DNA of 64,000 nucleotides from Silurus meridionalis (GCF_014805685.1 NC_060898.1:10168501-10232500), one strand, 5' to 3'. Shown: positions 23,255-34,440, counted from the stretch's first letter. Notes: generated by a model from the letters alone, not told the origin. Program-made: numbers and translations.

Positions 23255-24034
23255 CGAACAATCAACTGTCCTTCTCCTCACATGTTGCTAATGTGACTCT
23301 TTCTTGTCAGTTCCTTCTCTACAACATCAAAAGGATTCTATCATTTCTGTCCATACAGGCTGCTCAGGTGCTTGTTCAGTCTCTTGTCATTTCAAGACTG
23401 GACTACTGCTACTCTCTACTGGCAAGTGTACCTCTGAATGCAATTTATCCACTGCAAATGATCCAAAATGCAGCTGAGAAACTTGTGTTCAACCTGCCCA
23501 AGTTCTTCCACACCACCCCACTGCTGTGCTCCCTTCACTGGCTTCTGATAGATGCATATATCAGATTCAAAACACTGAAGCTTTCCTACAAAGCCAAAAA
23601 TGGAACAGCAGCCTCTAACCTCAGAGACCTCATCACGCCTTGCACTGCACCATGCTGCCTGAGATCTTCCAGCACTGCTCGACTGGTACCACCTTCTCTC
23701 ATGGTAAGAGGTAAGTATACCTCAAGGCTCTTCTCTGTTGTGGCACGGAGGTGGTGGAATGAACTTCCACTAGATGTTTGAACAGCAGAGTCCCTGGCTA
23801 TTTTCAAGCGACAGGTGAAGACCTACCTCTTCCTGAAACACTTGAACACTTTACCAGGTATGCTTTGTCTTTTACAAAAAAGAAAAATTCTCTCAACAGA
23901 GTTATAGGCTGATTTGTCTTAAGTTCATAATCTAGCATACCAGTGTAGATTTTTTCATTGATAGAGATTCGAAGCACTTTTGTACGTCACTCTGGACAAG
24001 GGGCGTCTGCTAAATGCCATAAATGTAAATGCAG
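23255..24034 (+). mobile_element. L2/CR1-type LINE, 5'-truncated
   Basis: A 5'-truncated copy covering the C-terminal part of the reverse transcriptase in one nearly continuous frame: LSFSSHVANVT, LVISRLDYCYSLLASVPLNA, IQNAAEKLVFNLPKF, then ARLVPPSLMVRGKYTSRLFS and WWNELPLDV. The frame then stops. The 3' end follows with GGGCGTCTGCTAAATGCCAT and an AAATGTAAATG-type tail near 24030, the tandem 3' tail characteristic of L2-like elements. 5' truncation is normal for LINE insertion. It cannot mobilise itself. Confidence 0.88.
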
Positions 24035-25144
24035 CCTAGCTTTTAATTGCAAACGGCATCTTTAAAGAGATGTTTACACCTTACACACACTATTCAATGT
24101 AATTAGAGTTGTTCTATGGCATAGCTAGTATTGACCTATCAGATGGCTTTGCTGCTCCATTTGGGCATGCTTGACTGCAGTAGGAATGATGCCAGTAATA
24201 GACTGTAGGGTATATGGCAGAAGATCATCAATAATGTAGTAACTTCTGTGTAGCAATTGTAATGTGATGCTCACTAATTAAAAAAAGGGTGAAGTTCATG
24301 TACTTCATCTGTACTTGCCACTACATTGAGATCCAATGTGTGCTTTGGCATTGTAAAAAAAACATTTTTCTATGCCACACATAATCATGGAGGCTAAAGC
24401 TGACATATGGCTATGTATGTCTTCCTCCGGCATGTGTGTATGTGTGTGTGGTGACTGCACAGGAATATGAGATTAAAGGGACATCCTATTCAGCTTTTAA
24501 AATCTTATTTTTAGTCTCAGAAGACACAGTCATCATAAACCCTATCTTAAAAAATGAGACAGAAGTGAAAACAGCAGTGTAAAGATGCTCTATTAATATC
24601 ATACCCACTGTCAGATTGCTAATGGGGATTTCTCTCTGTAGTTCAGTAAAGAATATGGTGTTTTTGAATTTGATTACTGAATCAAGGTTCTTTTTTAATA
24701 ATATAAAATTCAGTCAGCATTAATAAAATGAATATAATAACAACACAATTTTAGCATAATACCGTCACCGTTAGATAATCAATATCACTCTCAAACACAG
24801 ATGACTTTTGTTATATTCTGATTTCTCAGAGACCTAGTCCATTCTAGTCTATTCTAGTCCTGGTGACTGGGTAAATCAAGATAAACATGAATAATGTGCC
24901 ACATCCTACTCTGGTGTATTTGTTTGTATTTCATGTACCTTATTGAAGAAGTGGTGAAAAGAGCGTGCTGAGGGAAAAAGGGGGTAGTGTTGGCCAAAAG
25001 CACAGCTGTATTGCTTGCCATACTGATTGCCTCCCCATCTCTCACCCTCATTTATCTTCATTTCTTCCCAATTACACCAAATTAGCAATAGTCTCAGTTG
25101 CATTACCAACTTAATCCTCCCCTCTTTTTTTCCCTGTTTCGTAG

Positions 25145-25222
25145 AGAAGCATTATGTGGCGGCAGATGATTCCTTGGCGGGAGTCAGGGTAAACAGCCAT
25201 GAAAATGCCACCCTGGCAGATG
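25145..25222 (+). CDS. Candidate dach2 cassette exon (phase 1-1, 26 codons)
   Basis: A pyrimidine-rich run (CCTCTTTTTTTCCCTG) leads to the acceptor TTTCGTAG. A 78-base open stretch follows, then GATG/GTGAGG, a good donor. If joined after exon A (phase 1) the frame reads EKHYVAADDSLAGVRVNSHE, then NATLAD, and exits in phase 1 exactly as exon B requires. The stretch is GC-richer than the surrounding intron. I do not recall a matching exon in mammalian DACH1 or DACH2, so it would be a fish-specific or unrecorded alternative exon, or chance. Frame compatibility on both sides with strong sites is the whole evidence. Confidence 0.45.
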
Positions 25223-25554
25223 GTGAGGCCCAGAAGAAATATGACAAACAGAGTGCCAGCGTGCAGTCCTCTGCCTGCACCCGCTACAATCTGTTACTGT
25301 GCTCTCGGACAGTGTGTGTTTGTGTGCATGTGTGAGTGTGTGCAAGATTTGCCGATGTAACAATATTAATGAATGTGTGTGTGTGTTCAGTATGTTAAGC
25401 TTTAAATAGACAGTGGAACCAAAGCAAGGCAATGTTCTTTGTTCCTCTGTATCGGTATTCTCAATGGACATTAGGAAAAGATGTTGGAAAGAATGTATAT
25501 GTAGAAAATAAATTCATGCCAATTTATAGTGCTAATCGCTACAATACAAAAATT

Positions 25555-26490
25555 ATTTGAGCCAAAATCATTAAAACCACTTTTCTAAGATTGTATAGGT
25601 CATCATTGTTGGTCGTAATTGTTGCATGGACTGCACAAGACGTCTGGAGATTTGATGTAGTATCCGGCATCCTATAATTTGAGAATTGTGACCTTCATGG
25701 ATTGGATGGGTCCTGCAGATTCTCAAACAGAGTGATATCTGGGAATTTGGAGGCCAGTTAAACAGCTTGAACACTTGAATTATTCCTGAACAGTTTTTGC
25801 AGTGTTGCAGAAGCATCATTCTGCAGACTTTTAATTAAAAAAGACAGAGACCACTACCATTAAGGTGGTATTGATGTTATTGGTCTGCAAGAAAGCACAT
25901 TTCTTTTGAAAGTAGCATCCATATGAATGCTAGGAGGATTTCACAACAGAACACTGGCCAGAGCATCACACTGCCTTCCCTAGATTGATTTCTTCTCTTA
26001 ATGCATACACACACCCATCCACTCACATGATAAAACATGATTCATCAGAGCACACCACCTTTTATTTATTGCTCTGTGGTCCAGTTTTGATGCTCAAATG
26101 TGCATTGCAGGCACTTTTGGATGGTCAGTATTCTATCATTGGCAGCATTAACATTTTCAACAATTTGTGCTATAGTAGCTCTTTTGTTGACCAGACAAAG
26201 CAGGTTAGGCTTTGTTTCACATGTGCATCCCTGAGCCTTGGTGTCAAGTTGCTGGTTTACCGATACCCTTTAAAAAAAAAGAACTTAATTTGAGTTGCTC
26301 TGACCCATGTTCCTAGTCATCACAATTTGGTACCTGTTGAAGTAACTCAGATGCTCAGATTTTTCTTGCTTTTAACACATGAACTTTGAGAACTGACTGA
26401 TTAATATATCCCACCATGTAAAGGGTTTAACTGTAACAAGATAATCAAGGTTTTTCATATCATCTGTCAGTGTTTTTACATTATAGCAAA
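25555..26490 (-). mobile_element. Degraded Tc1-like transposon
   Basis: The + strand carries the reverse complement of a Tc1 family I recognise by wording: TCAAACAGAGTGATATCTGG, GCCAGAGCATCACACTGCC, GATTCATCAGAGCACACCAC, GGTCCAGTTTTGATGCTCA. The far end has CATCTGTCAGTGTTTTTACA near 26460-26480. Minus-strand translation of these blocks corresponds to the catalytic-core region of the transposase (SDES-type and QDNAPCH-type regions), but no continuous frame survives. Confidence 0.7.
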
Positions 26491-27921
26491 TTGTTGTGTA
26501 TAACCTAATAGCATTCAAGTGGTGTCTAGGTAAATCTTTGCCCACTGTCCATATCGTTTAATTCTTGAGGGATCTAGAACAGCTTCCAGTGTACTAAATT
26601 ATTTAAGACCCTTGTCCTTCAAATTTATGAGAGTGAAACGTTTACATTGCATTTTGTTTGCCACTGAGTGAACAGAAAGGGGTCTGGTAGTATAAACATA
26701 TATTCCGATACATTGTCCATAACCAAGCATATAAATGTGGTAGGCTATATCTACACAGGCAACGCAGCAACCCACACAAAAGAAAGCCTAAAGGCTCTGA
26801 GTACATGAAATGTAGATTTGGGGTCATACCAGTAAGTAACCCACAGCAAAGAATTTCCAATCTGTTTATTAATTGTTCATATTACTGAAAATTAGGGAAA
26901 TAGGGTTCACATACTTTTTATATTAATTATTTAGATTTTAAGTTTGAAAAGCTAATGCTGCATTTGTGGTGTCATAAGTAGTTAAAGCAAACTAATTTTC
27001 AACCTTGAAATTTTCAGCTAGCAAAATGAAAGCAAAAAAAAAAAGGAAAAAAAAACATGGATTCCCTCAAAAAATAGTGTTTTCTGTTTGCCAGAGTACA
27101 TAAACTTATAAAATATAAAGATATCCTTATTCCCATTTTACATGACTGAGTGGTTATTGGTACTGTTGTGCTATAATAAACTTGCTAAACTGACATTTTC
27201 ATTGACTTTCACTAGTTGTTAACAAGGAAATACAAGTTGCAACTTTAAATTGAAAGCAGCATTAATTCACTTCACTGGTGACTTTTAAAATTTGTAATAT
27301 TCATGTATGCTTCTCTCACACAAGCTCTTCAATCTCCAGCCAACTGGAGAAAGAGTGTGGGCTGTAGGTAGGGCCAGAGTGAATGGCAGATGGCATGGCT
27401 GACAGGCCAAAGAAATACTTCAGAGGAGGGAGATTAGCAAGTTTCCTATCTATCACCCCTTCCCAAACACACATGCTCACAAATGTCATGGTTTACACCA
27501 TTGTGTCATATGGAAATAGTAAGTCTTTTGGTAATCAATCTGAAAGTATCATGCACCTTACATTGTCCTATGATATTGTAGAAAAGATCTTCTTTGAGCA
27601 TTATCTGTTTTACATGTGATTCACATACCAGATTCTTTTTTCAATGATTAAATACATAAATATGAACAGTATACTGTACAGTAGATGGTCCAGGTAGCAG
27701 GATGGTTAGGAACTGTTGCACAAGAGAAAAAATATGTGAGTCTTTATATAATGCAAGCTGTTTTCCCTTTAGCTACTTAAACTGTTTTTGTCTTCTGTTC
27801 AGAATAAAATAGAGGGAAGCAAGAACTGATCAGGCTGAGGAAAGTGTTTGATTAGTTAAATAAAGGTACTCATTTGTCAGGGTGAATTAAACATTCAAGT
27901 GGAGTTAAGGAAAGACTAGAC

Positions 27922-27924
<3 letters not shown>

Positions 27925-27980
<56 letters not shown>
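27925..27980. repeat. (GT)n microsatellite
   Basis: About 27 GT units. It is complementary to the (CA)n tract 150 bases downstream. Confidence 0.95.
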
Positions 27981-27983
<3 letters not shown>

Positions 27984-28123
27984 GTGCCTCAGTTATCCAA
28001 GTCTTTTTTTAAGGATGCCATTAAACAGCTCTGGCACCTTGTGGCTAAGGAGGAGTTTTGAGATGGACACATTCTTAAAGCATGACTGACAGCCAAGTAG
28101 GGTGCAGATTCACAATCTTGAAA

Positions 28124-28130
<7 letters not shown>

Positions 28131-28180
<50 letters not shown>
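28131..28180. repeat. (CA)n microsatellite
   Basis: About 24 CA units, forming with 27925-27980 an inverted complementary pair. Confidence 0.95.
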
Positions 28181-28182
<2 letters not shown>

Positions 28183-28647
28183 CCCTAAATGGGACCACAT
28201 TTAGGCTAATTATCCTAGTAGCCAACACTAGAGGAATCCTTGGACTAAGCCCAAATGGGTCATCAGCGCCAGAGTTGCAGATAGTTGAACTCCTCACTTA
28301 CTCTGCTATACAGTGACTCACACGTGCACAGACATACATAGACATGTCCAACATGTCTTTTGGCAGCTCATTGCATTATAAACAGCTATTTAATTAAAAA
28401 ATTAAATGAACAGAAATATATGCACATTCACACAGTAGTGTGTGCGCGCACACGCGCACACAACATTGCTGACTCTTACCAATGCTATGTCCTAGATTAT
28501 ACAAGTTCAGCGTTTATCATTACATTGCATTTATGTTAATTACAATTATGCTTGACAAGAGCATGGAAAGGTCAAGTTGGAAGTTGCAGTGCAAACACTT
28601 TTGTGCTTACAAATACACACAAACACATGTGCATGCATATGCACACA

Positions 28648-28694
<47 letters not shown>
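28648..28694. repeat. (CA)n microsatellite
   Basis: About 23 CA units. The frames across it are artefacts. Confidence 0.95.
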
Positions 28695-28699
<5 letters not shown>

Positions 28700-30377
28700 T
28701 CTTTGAATTGCCTGCAATTGCCTGAAAACCAGCAGCGCTGAACACAAAGTTGCTTTTCAAATCTTTTGTACAGATGTTTTTTCTTTATGAACTCACTTGT
28801 TTGAATTTTTTTAATTGTTTTCTGTATACTAAATAAATATTGCACTTATACTAAAAAATAAGTGAACTGTATTGTTTTAGAAAAAATTGAGAAAGAATTG
28901 GTTGTGTCTATATCTGGATCTTATACATACATGAAGCTGAATCTTTTATAATATATTTAGTACTGATGTGCTTTATTAAGACTGGTTAGTTTTTAAGTGG
29001 TATCTGCCCTGTGTAAGAGAAGGCTCTCACACATTTTAAGGAAACAAAAAGAAAAATATTTTTTCTGACATTACTCAGAGCAAAAGAAGAGAGTGGCATT
29101 TTATCGGTGCATTATTAAAAGGAATATGTTTTAGTTGGTATAATAAATTATTAGAAGAATTAAGCCTATTCTGGTAGATCAACAATAAATAGTGTGCAAT
29201 AAAATAGACAAAACCAGGTTATAAAAAAGGAACACTAAAATATGGATACTCTGCCTCAGCTAAAAGCAGTAATCAGTTCGAAAATATGGATTTTGAATCT
29301 CACTGTTTTATCGCTAAAACCACATTAGATTTAATTTCACACAAAAAGCAGATATATTTTTAAACAAAAAATTGGAACAAGGCAAAAACTGTAAAAACCT
29401 ATGCTAAATCAAAATAACAATATATGAATAATATACTCTAAAATTATGTTTGTGTCTGACAAAACAAAGCCTGTTAATCATCAAATGTTTATGTATGTAC
29501 AGTTTTTACTGCCAACATACCCTCTGTAACATGATTCATAAAACACATATCCCACATACAACTAGACACACAGCCTCAGGTGTGAGCTCAGCTATTACCT
29601 TGTCTGCATGTTTTCTCTCACTCTGTCCAAGCACTCCCAGATGAACAGCTTCCTCCTTTCTACAGAGAAAGAATTTTATTTATATTAATATTAAAAGAAT
29701 CACTCACTGCAATCTGTTGCAAAAACACCATCTGCCAAATCACTCACAGGACCACTTTTTGCTTATTAAGCAGAATTAGACAATGATTTCATTTTCTCGG
29801 CTCAAACTACTCTCTCACCTTCTCTTCACCCTCAGCTAATTCAACTTAAGTCTATTTAATAGCACCTAACAACTGGTTTCTCAGCTACATTTCGTTGATT
29901 TATTTGCGGATATAAGCGGTGGGGTTTGATGGGGTCTGGATGGAGTAGCACTGCTTATCGCCAATATAGTGTCATCTGTCTGAACCCAGAATTCTGACCT
30001 TAATCTACTGATCAAGGGAAATAGCCAGACAACCAAAAACCTGTAATACTTGCTTGCTTTTTGGATAAGTACTTTGTATGTCAGATTCTTCAAACAAATG
30101 AGTATAAGGGATTCACAAATTCACATACATAAGGACATTTTTTTTTTCACACAGATTGACTGAAAGATGAATTGAAAAATGTATAATTATGAGTAGTCAT
30201 TTCTCACCTGGTTGGTTCATCTTTAAAAATACAAAAGTAAATAAGACTGACTTTGTTAGTGGCTATGTAGCATTTTTGTAACCCTCTTTTGTTAGGTCCA
30301 GACACATTTGTCCTCTTTTTCAGTTTGCTTTATTTTTTTCTCCCATTTGTTTTTCTACACCTTTATAATCTCTCCAG

Positions 30378-30512
30378 GGGGCAGTGAGTCATCCTGGGAT
30401 AAGGAAAAACTACAGTCGCCCCCCTCATCTGGAACACAGCATGGTTTGGCCCATGCCAGCCTCTCTGGTTCACACCTCACCTCACTACAGCAGAGCCACC
30501 TCCTGGCCAACC
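30378..30512 (+). CDS. dach2: dach2 exon B: GGSESSWDK block
   Basis: A 135-base exon between acceptor TCTCTCCAG and donor CC/GTGAGA, phase 1 to 1. It encodes (G)GSESSWDKEKLQSPP, then QHGLAHASLSG and LQQSHLLAN, with the Arg codon split across the next junction. The GGSESSWDK start and QHG-AHA-L core match mammalian DACH2 closely. The segment is a low-complexity Ser/Gln/His-rich linker. Its acceptor is preceded by a long T-rich tract. A short CA run starts 13 bases after the donor. Confidence 0.93.
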
Positions 30513-31235
30513 GTGAGATCCGCATACACACACACACACATTTGCTCATGCCTTCCTTTAATTTATTTGTGCAATTACTCTTTAATGGCTTGAAAATGAC
30601 TTAAATGTATTTCTTAAGGTTGTACAGCAAATGTCTTATCAAATTGTTACAAACTTATAAGTCTAGTATATCTACTAGGGGTGTAATAGTACACAGCTTT
30701 TTGGTTTGATGCTTTTCTACACCTTTTCTACACCTTTACACCAGCACATGTGTACCGAATACAATCCTTTTTACATGCTGAATATAGTTAAAATCTGAGT
30801 TCCCTCTGGAACGTATTAAGTGGCGGACCGGAAGTTTGTTTAGTTTCCAACTTGCACTTTAAATGCATTCTTTAAAATTATTATTATTAAACAACAATGG
30901 CATGTTTTAAAAAAGAAACTAGAGTTAGCGCAGGGTCACAGTGGCTACTCACTCCGTACCGGAAATAAGATTTGTTTTGTACATGCATGAAAGGACGAAA
31001 GAATCCATATGGCTAGCGTTAGCCGCTAACCAGGAAGTGGCTATCGGCTAACTTTAGCAAATATGGATTCTTTAGCATTTTATTTCCAGCTTCCAAAATT
31101 TCTCTTAAAAGGAGAAAATCCTGCCAATTTCGCATATCGAGGGAGTGAATGAATGAAGGATAAAAGGAATGAAGACTTTTGTAAAAGTATGCTAAAATAA
31201 GTAGAACAGTAGAACACACACACACACACGCACAT

Positions 31236-31450
31236 ATACAGTACAGACCAAAAGTTTGGACACACCTTATTCAAAGAGTTTTCTTTATTTTCATGACTAT
31301 GAAAATTGTAGATTCAAACTGAAGGTATCAAAACTATGAATTAACACATGTGGAATTATATACATAACAAAAAAGTGAACTGAAAATATGTCATATTGTA
31401 GGTTCTTCAAAGTAGGCATCAAGAGAATGCTAAGAGTGTGCAGTAATCTA
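31236..31450 (+). mobile_element. Tc1-derived MITE fragment
   Basis: Begins CAGTACAGACCAAAAGTTTG and continues with TTTTCTTTATTTTCATGACT, then ATTAACACATGTGGAATTAT and TTCTTCAAAGTAG, a familiar short fish Tc1-type element. A second partial copy starts at 31686 after the TA tracts. Confidence 0.7.
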
Positions 31451-31497
31451 CAGTGGTCTGTACTGTATATATAATATATATAAACTTTTGGTCTGTA

Positions 31498-31549
<52 letters not shown>

Positions 31550-31587
31550 TTCAGACCAAAAGTAAGTTGTCAAACTTTTGGTCTGTC

Positions 31588-31657
<70 letters not shown>

Positions 31658-31748
31658 GACAGACCAAAAGTTTAAATATATATATACAGTACAGACCAAA
31701 AGTTTGGACACACCTGCTCATTCAAAGAGTTTTCTTTATTTTCATGAC

Positions 31749-31808
<60 letters not shown>

Positions 31809-31815
31809 ACCTAAA
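31440..31815. repeat. TA microsatellites embedded in inverted MITE ends
   Basis: TA tracts at about 31499-31546, 31588-31655 and 31751-31803. The first two are flanked by CTTTTGGTCTGTnCTG on the left and its reverse complement CAGnACAGACCAAAAG on the right, so each TA tract lies at the centre of an inverted repeat. All frames across it (YIYIYI) are artefacts. Confidence 0.9.
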
Positions 31816-32555
31816 TTCTAATATTTGTTCCATGAAATTGTATTAATTTATTCCAAACTGTTTATTCTCTTCATTTCATAGCGTTTCTCATGGCAGCACT
31901 GCTTCCAGTACGTGTATGTGGATGATTTTTTGTCCAATCAGATTTCAGCCTCTACAGTATGTGCTGCCATGTCAATCTAATTTGCCCAGGGCCTGCAAAG
32001 TCTGTCCTGCTGACCTTTTTACCATAGAGAATATTAGCAGCGGGTCTGTTTCTTTAACCAATCAGATTTCATATTTGCCTCAAAGGGCAGCTAGCATTTA
32101 GTCCTCTGATTTTTTTGGTCAGCAGGAAACTGTTACAACCAAGTTTGACTGGCAAAACACGTCTGTAACGATCTGCACACATTAATACATCTGAGTTAGA
32201 CTTTTTTTTTATTAATGATGCAGGACAACCACCTAGTATTACAATAGTCTATTCTGGAGGTCATAAACGCATAGAAGAGCTTCTCTGCATCAGATATAGA
32301 TAATATGTCATAACGTCATGTTATTAGACAAATATTGATTCTGAACTGCTGAACTGCAGATGATGTAGGTGGCACAGTTGCGGTTGTAGTGTAGAGGTTT
32401 GAAGCTTGCTTTAGTAAAATGGTATTCACCCTCTATATGCTAAATGCCTCTCTCTCTGTAATGCCACCTGTTATTATTGCATATTGAGAGGTGGATTAAG
32501 TCGGGTAAGTCCCCACTGAGGCCCAGGTACCAAATGCATGGCCCGCCACTTGTTA
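31812..32555 (+). repeat. Unclassified dispersed repeat, copy 1
   Basis: Highly similar in the same orientation to 49605-50470 over most of its length. Shared words include TGTGCTGCCATGTCAATCTA, GGTCAGCAGGAAACTGTTAC, GTTATTAGACAAATATTGAT and GAGGTGGATTAAGTCGGG. About 100 bases in the centre (32215-32310) differ from the corresponding part of copy 2. I do not recognise the family. The lack of a transposase suggests a non-autonomous element. Confidence 0.75.
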
Positions 32556-32750
32556 ATAATAAACTGCGTTAATAAAAAAAAAAAAAAAAAGCAATTTTAT
32601 GTTTTGCATTCCTTCACCCTAACTGTACCGAAACTGAACTGAACTGTAACTTAAAAAAACGAGTTACATACCAAACCGCGTGTACACCTATAATATCTAC
32701 AATATCCTTTCTTTTTTTTTTTTGTGTCTCTTGCCCTCTCTTGCTCTCAG

Positions 32751-32923
32751 GTCTAGATCTTCCTTTTATGATGATGCCCCACCCTCTTTTGCCTGTCAGT
32801 CTGCCCCCTGCCTCTGTTGCTATGGCAATGAACCAGATGAACCACCTCAACACCATCGCCAACATGGCTGCTGCTGCACAAATGCACAGCCCCCTGTCCA
32901 GATCTGGAGCATCCGTCATCAAG
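32751..32923 (+). CDS. dach2: dach2 exon C: LDLPFMMMPHPLLPV block
   Basis: A 173-base exon (acceptor CTCTCAG, donor AAG/GTAGTA; phase 1 to 0). It encodes (R)LDLPFMMMPHPLLPVSLPPA, then VAMAMNQMNHLNTIANM and AAAAQMHSPLSR..SVIK. This is among the most conserved linker segments of dachshund proteins, and the QMHSPLSR wording is DACH2-like rather than DACH1-like. A GC-rich alternating purine-pyrimidine run and then a (CA)n tract begin only about 15-40 bases past the donor. Confidence 0.95.
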
Positions 32924-32958
32924 GTAGTAGTTGTGTGTTTGCACGCGCACGCGCTTGC

Positions 32959-32961
<3 letters not shown>

Positions 32962-33009
<48 letters not shown>
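32962..33009. repeat. (CA)n tract at 5' end of the C-D intron
   Basis: About 24 CA units within 40 bases of the exon C donor. It is complementary to the (TG)n tract at the other end of the same 257-base intron. Confidence 0.95.
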
Positions 33010-33010
<1 letters not shown>

Positions 33011-33115
33011 TCTTACCTCACTTCACTATGTGGGCACTAAACAAACTATAACCCAATTGTTAATATTTACTTAATCAAATTTTGAGTGTTTTAAAAGTCA
33101 TTGGGTTCTCTGTAT

Positions 33116-33118
<3 letters not shown>

Positions 33119-33177
<59 letters not shown>
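33119..33177. repeat. (TG)n tract abutting exon D acceptor
   Basis: About 29 TG units run directly into the CAG acceptor at 33178-33180 and replace the usual pyrimidine tract. Confidence 0.95.
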
Positions 33178-33178
<1 letters not shown>

Positions 33179-33180
33179 AG

Positions 33181-33316
33181 GATTGTGTGCAGGATAGTCC
33201 ATCTCCAGCTCATTCAGTGGAAGAAGCACCTCATCCAGGCTCACAGCCCTCTTGCCACTCCAGCAGCAGTGTATCTAGCTCTCCACATCCACACCCACAG
33301 AGCCCTGAGCACCTTG
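33181..33316 (+). CDS. dach2: dach2 exon D: DSPSPAHSVEE block
   Basis: A 136-base exon, phase 0 to 1, between TGTGTCAG and donor CTTG/GTACAC. It encodes DCVQDSPSPAHSVEEAPHPG, then SQPSCHSSSSVSSSPHP and SPEHL. It aligns with ER-P-SPSPAPSLEE..RPGS and the SSSVSSSP run of mammalian DACH proteins. It is Ser/Pro/His-rich and probably disordered. The donor is followed immediately by a CA tract, so both flanks are microsatellites. Confidence 0.92.
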
Positions 33317-33318
33317 GT

Positions 33319-33374
33319 ACACACACAAACGCACACACACATGCACGCACGCACACACACACACACACACACAC
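33319..33374. repeat. (CA)n tract just after exon D donor
   Basis: Imperfect CA units (some CG and AT variants) occupy bases 3-58 of the 240-base D-E intron. Confidence 0.95.
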
Positions 33375-33556
33375 ATAATAAAATTGCCATTGTTTTATGT
33401 AGTCATTTTTGAGTCTATCAAAATCATGCAAATATATATTTTTAAATATGATATCTGGTACTATCATGCATTAGTAAATAAAACAAGCATATAGTAAATT
33501 ATTTGAGATGCAAATAAATGTGGACATATGTTTACTTTATGCTTATATGTCTGTAG

Positions 33557-33631
33557 TGCTGAATCCAACGGATGTTGAACTTGCAGACAGAGAGACTGGC
33601 ATTAACATGAAGAAAATCATCAAAGAGAAGG
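33557..33631 (+). CDS. dach2: dach2 exon E: INMKKIIKEK block
   Basis: A 75-base symmetric exon (phase 1 to 1) between TATGTCTGTAG and donor AAGG/GTAAGA, a near-consensus donor. It encodes (V)LNPTDVELADRETG then INMKKIIKEK. Placed before exon G, the junction reads IIKEK-DEAQ. This resembles the HIEKDE-type segment of DACH1 as I remember it, so it is probably a true family exon that mammalian DACH2 may have lost. A long (TG)n tract follows 11 bases after the donor. Skipping it would keep the frame. Confidence 0.8.
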
Positions 33632-33637
33632 GTAAGA

Positions 33638-33642
<5 letters not shown>

Positions 33643-33714
<72 letters not shown>
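33643..33714. repeat. (TG)n tract just after exon E donor
   Basis: About 36 perfect TG units, complementary to the CA tract upstream of exon E (33319-33374). Confidence 0.95.
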
Positions 33715-33719
<5 letters not shown>

Positions 33720-33906
33720 GTGGCTAACTTAAATGTGCACAATTATTTTTTTAAACTGCACATGCATGTGTTAGTATGGTAACCCTTCATTGTTACTTTG
33801 AACAACTTTATTAATAGTATTGCTTATTCTGCAGTTGTCCAAATAACCAATCAAGGGTTACCAGCACCAGCATAATGCATCATGTAGCACATACTAACAC
33901 ATGCAT

Positions 33907-33908
33907 AT

Positions 33909-33947
<39 letters not shown>
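33907..33947. repeat. (CA)n microsatellite
   Basis: About 20 CA units in the E-F intron. Confidence 0.95.
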
Positions 33948-33951
<4 letters not shown>

Positions 33952-34139
33952 CACGCAAAACTTAAGGGTAAATTACATGCTAGTTTAAATGTGCATGTAT
34001 ATTTTCCCACGTGCGTGTGTGTGTGTGTGTGTGAGAGAGAGAAAAACCTAGAAAACATCTAGAAAATTCTGAAATACTTCTGAAAGTCACTGCAATCACC
34101 TTTTTTTATATTCCCCCCATTTTTCTCTCTAATTTTGTT

Positions 34140-34440
34140 TTGCCAAATTCACACCCACCAGGCAAATCTCCCCTATCATACTACAAATACTACCTGGAGT
34201 AGCTGAAGACTCCCCTGAGACACATGAAACTGGCCATTGCCATCTTATTGAAGTGCTGTTCATGTTGCATTATGGGGTCATGTAACACACTCAGAGGAAA
34301 GCGCTATCCACCCCCATCTGCATGCATGAGTTCAAAGATGTGAGTGTCATTGTGATTGACAGGGAAGGAAGATTATACCATCCCTCCCAGCCAGAGACCA
34401 AGGGCAAATTTATGTCAGTGTCCATAGGAACAGTTGCTTG
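34140..34440. other. Unassigned GC-richer block in E-F intron
   Basis: Wording such as CAGAGGAAAGCGCTATCCAC and GTCATTGTGATTGACAGGGA reminds me of a dispersed fish repeat, but I cannot name it. No open frame is supported. Confidence 0.35.

Larger units (their letters stand above)
17365..30377 (+). other. 13-kb intron between exons A and B
   Basis: It holds a CA tract, a pogo-like element, TA and TG tracts, Tc1 relics near 20 and 25.6 kb, an L2 LINE at 23.2-24.0, a candidate cassette exon at 25145, and GT/CA tracts at 27.9-28.7. The rest (for example 18.4-20.0, 21.2-23.2 and 28.7-30.3 kb) is AT-rich and unassigned. Confidence 0.85.
30513..32750 (+). other. Intron between exons B and C
   Basis: 2.2 kb containing a Tc1-type MITE fragment, three long TA tracts arranged with palindromic sequence, and copy 1 of an unclassified dispersed repeat (31812-32555). 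It ends in a T-rich acceptor tract. Confidence 0.9.

Noticed and set aside
25027..25335. Whole 102-codon frame as a gene
   Set aside because: Only the part between the splice sites (25145-25222) has support; the ends run into intron and microsatellite sequence.
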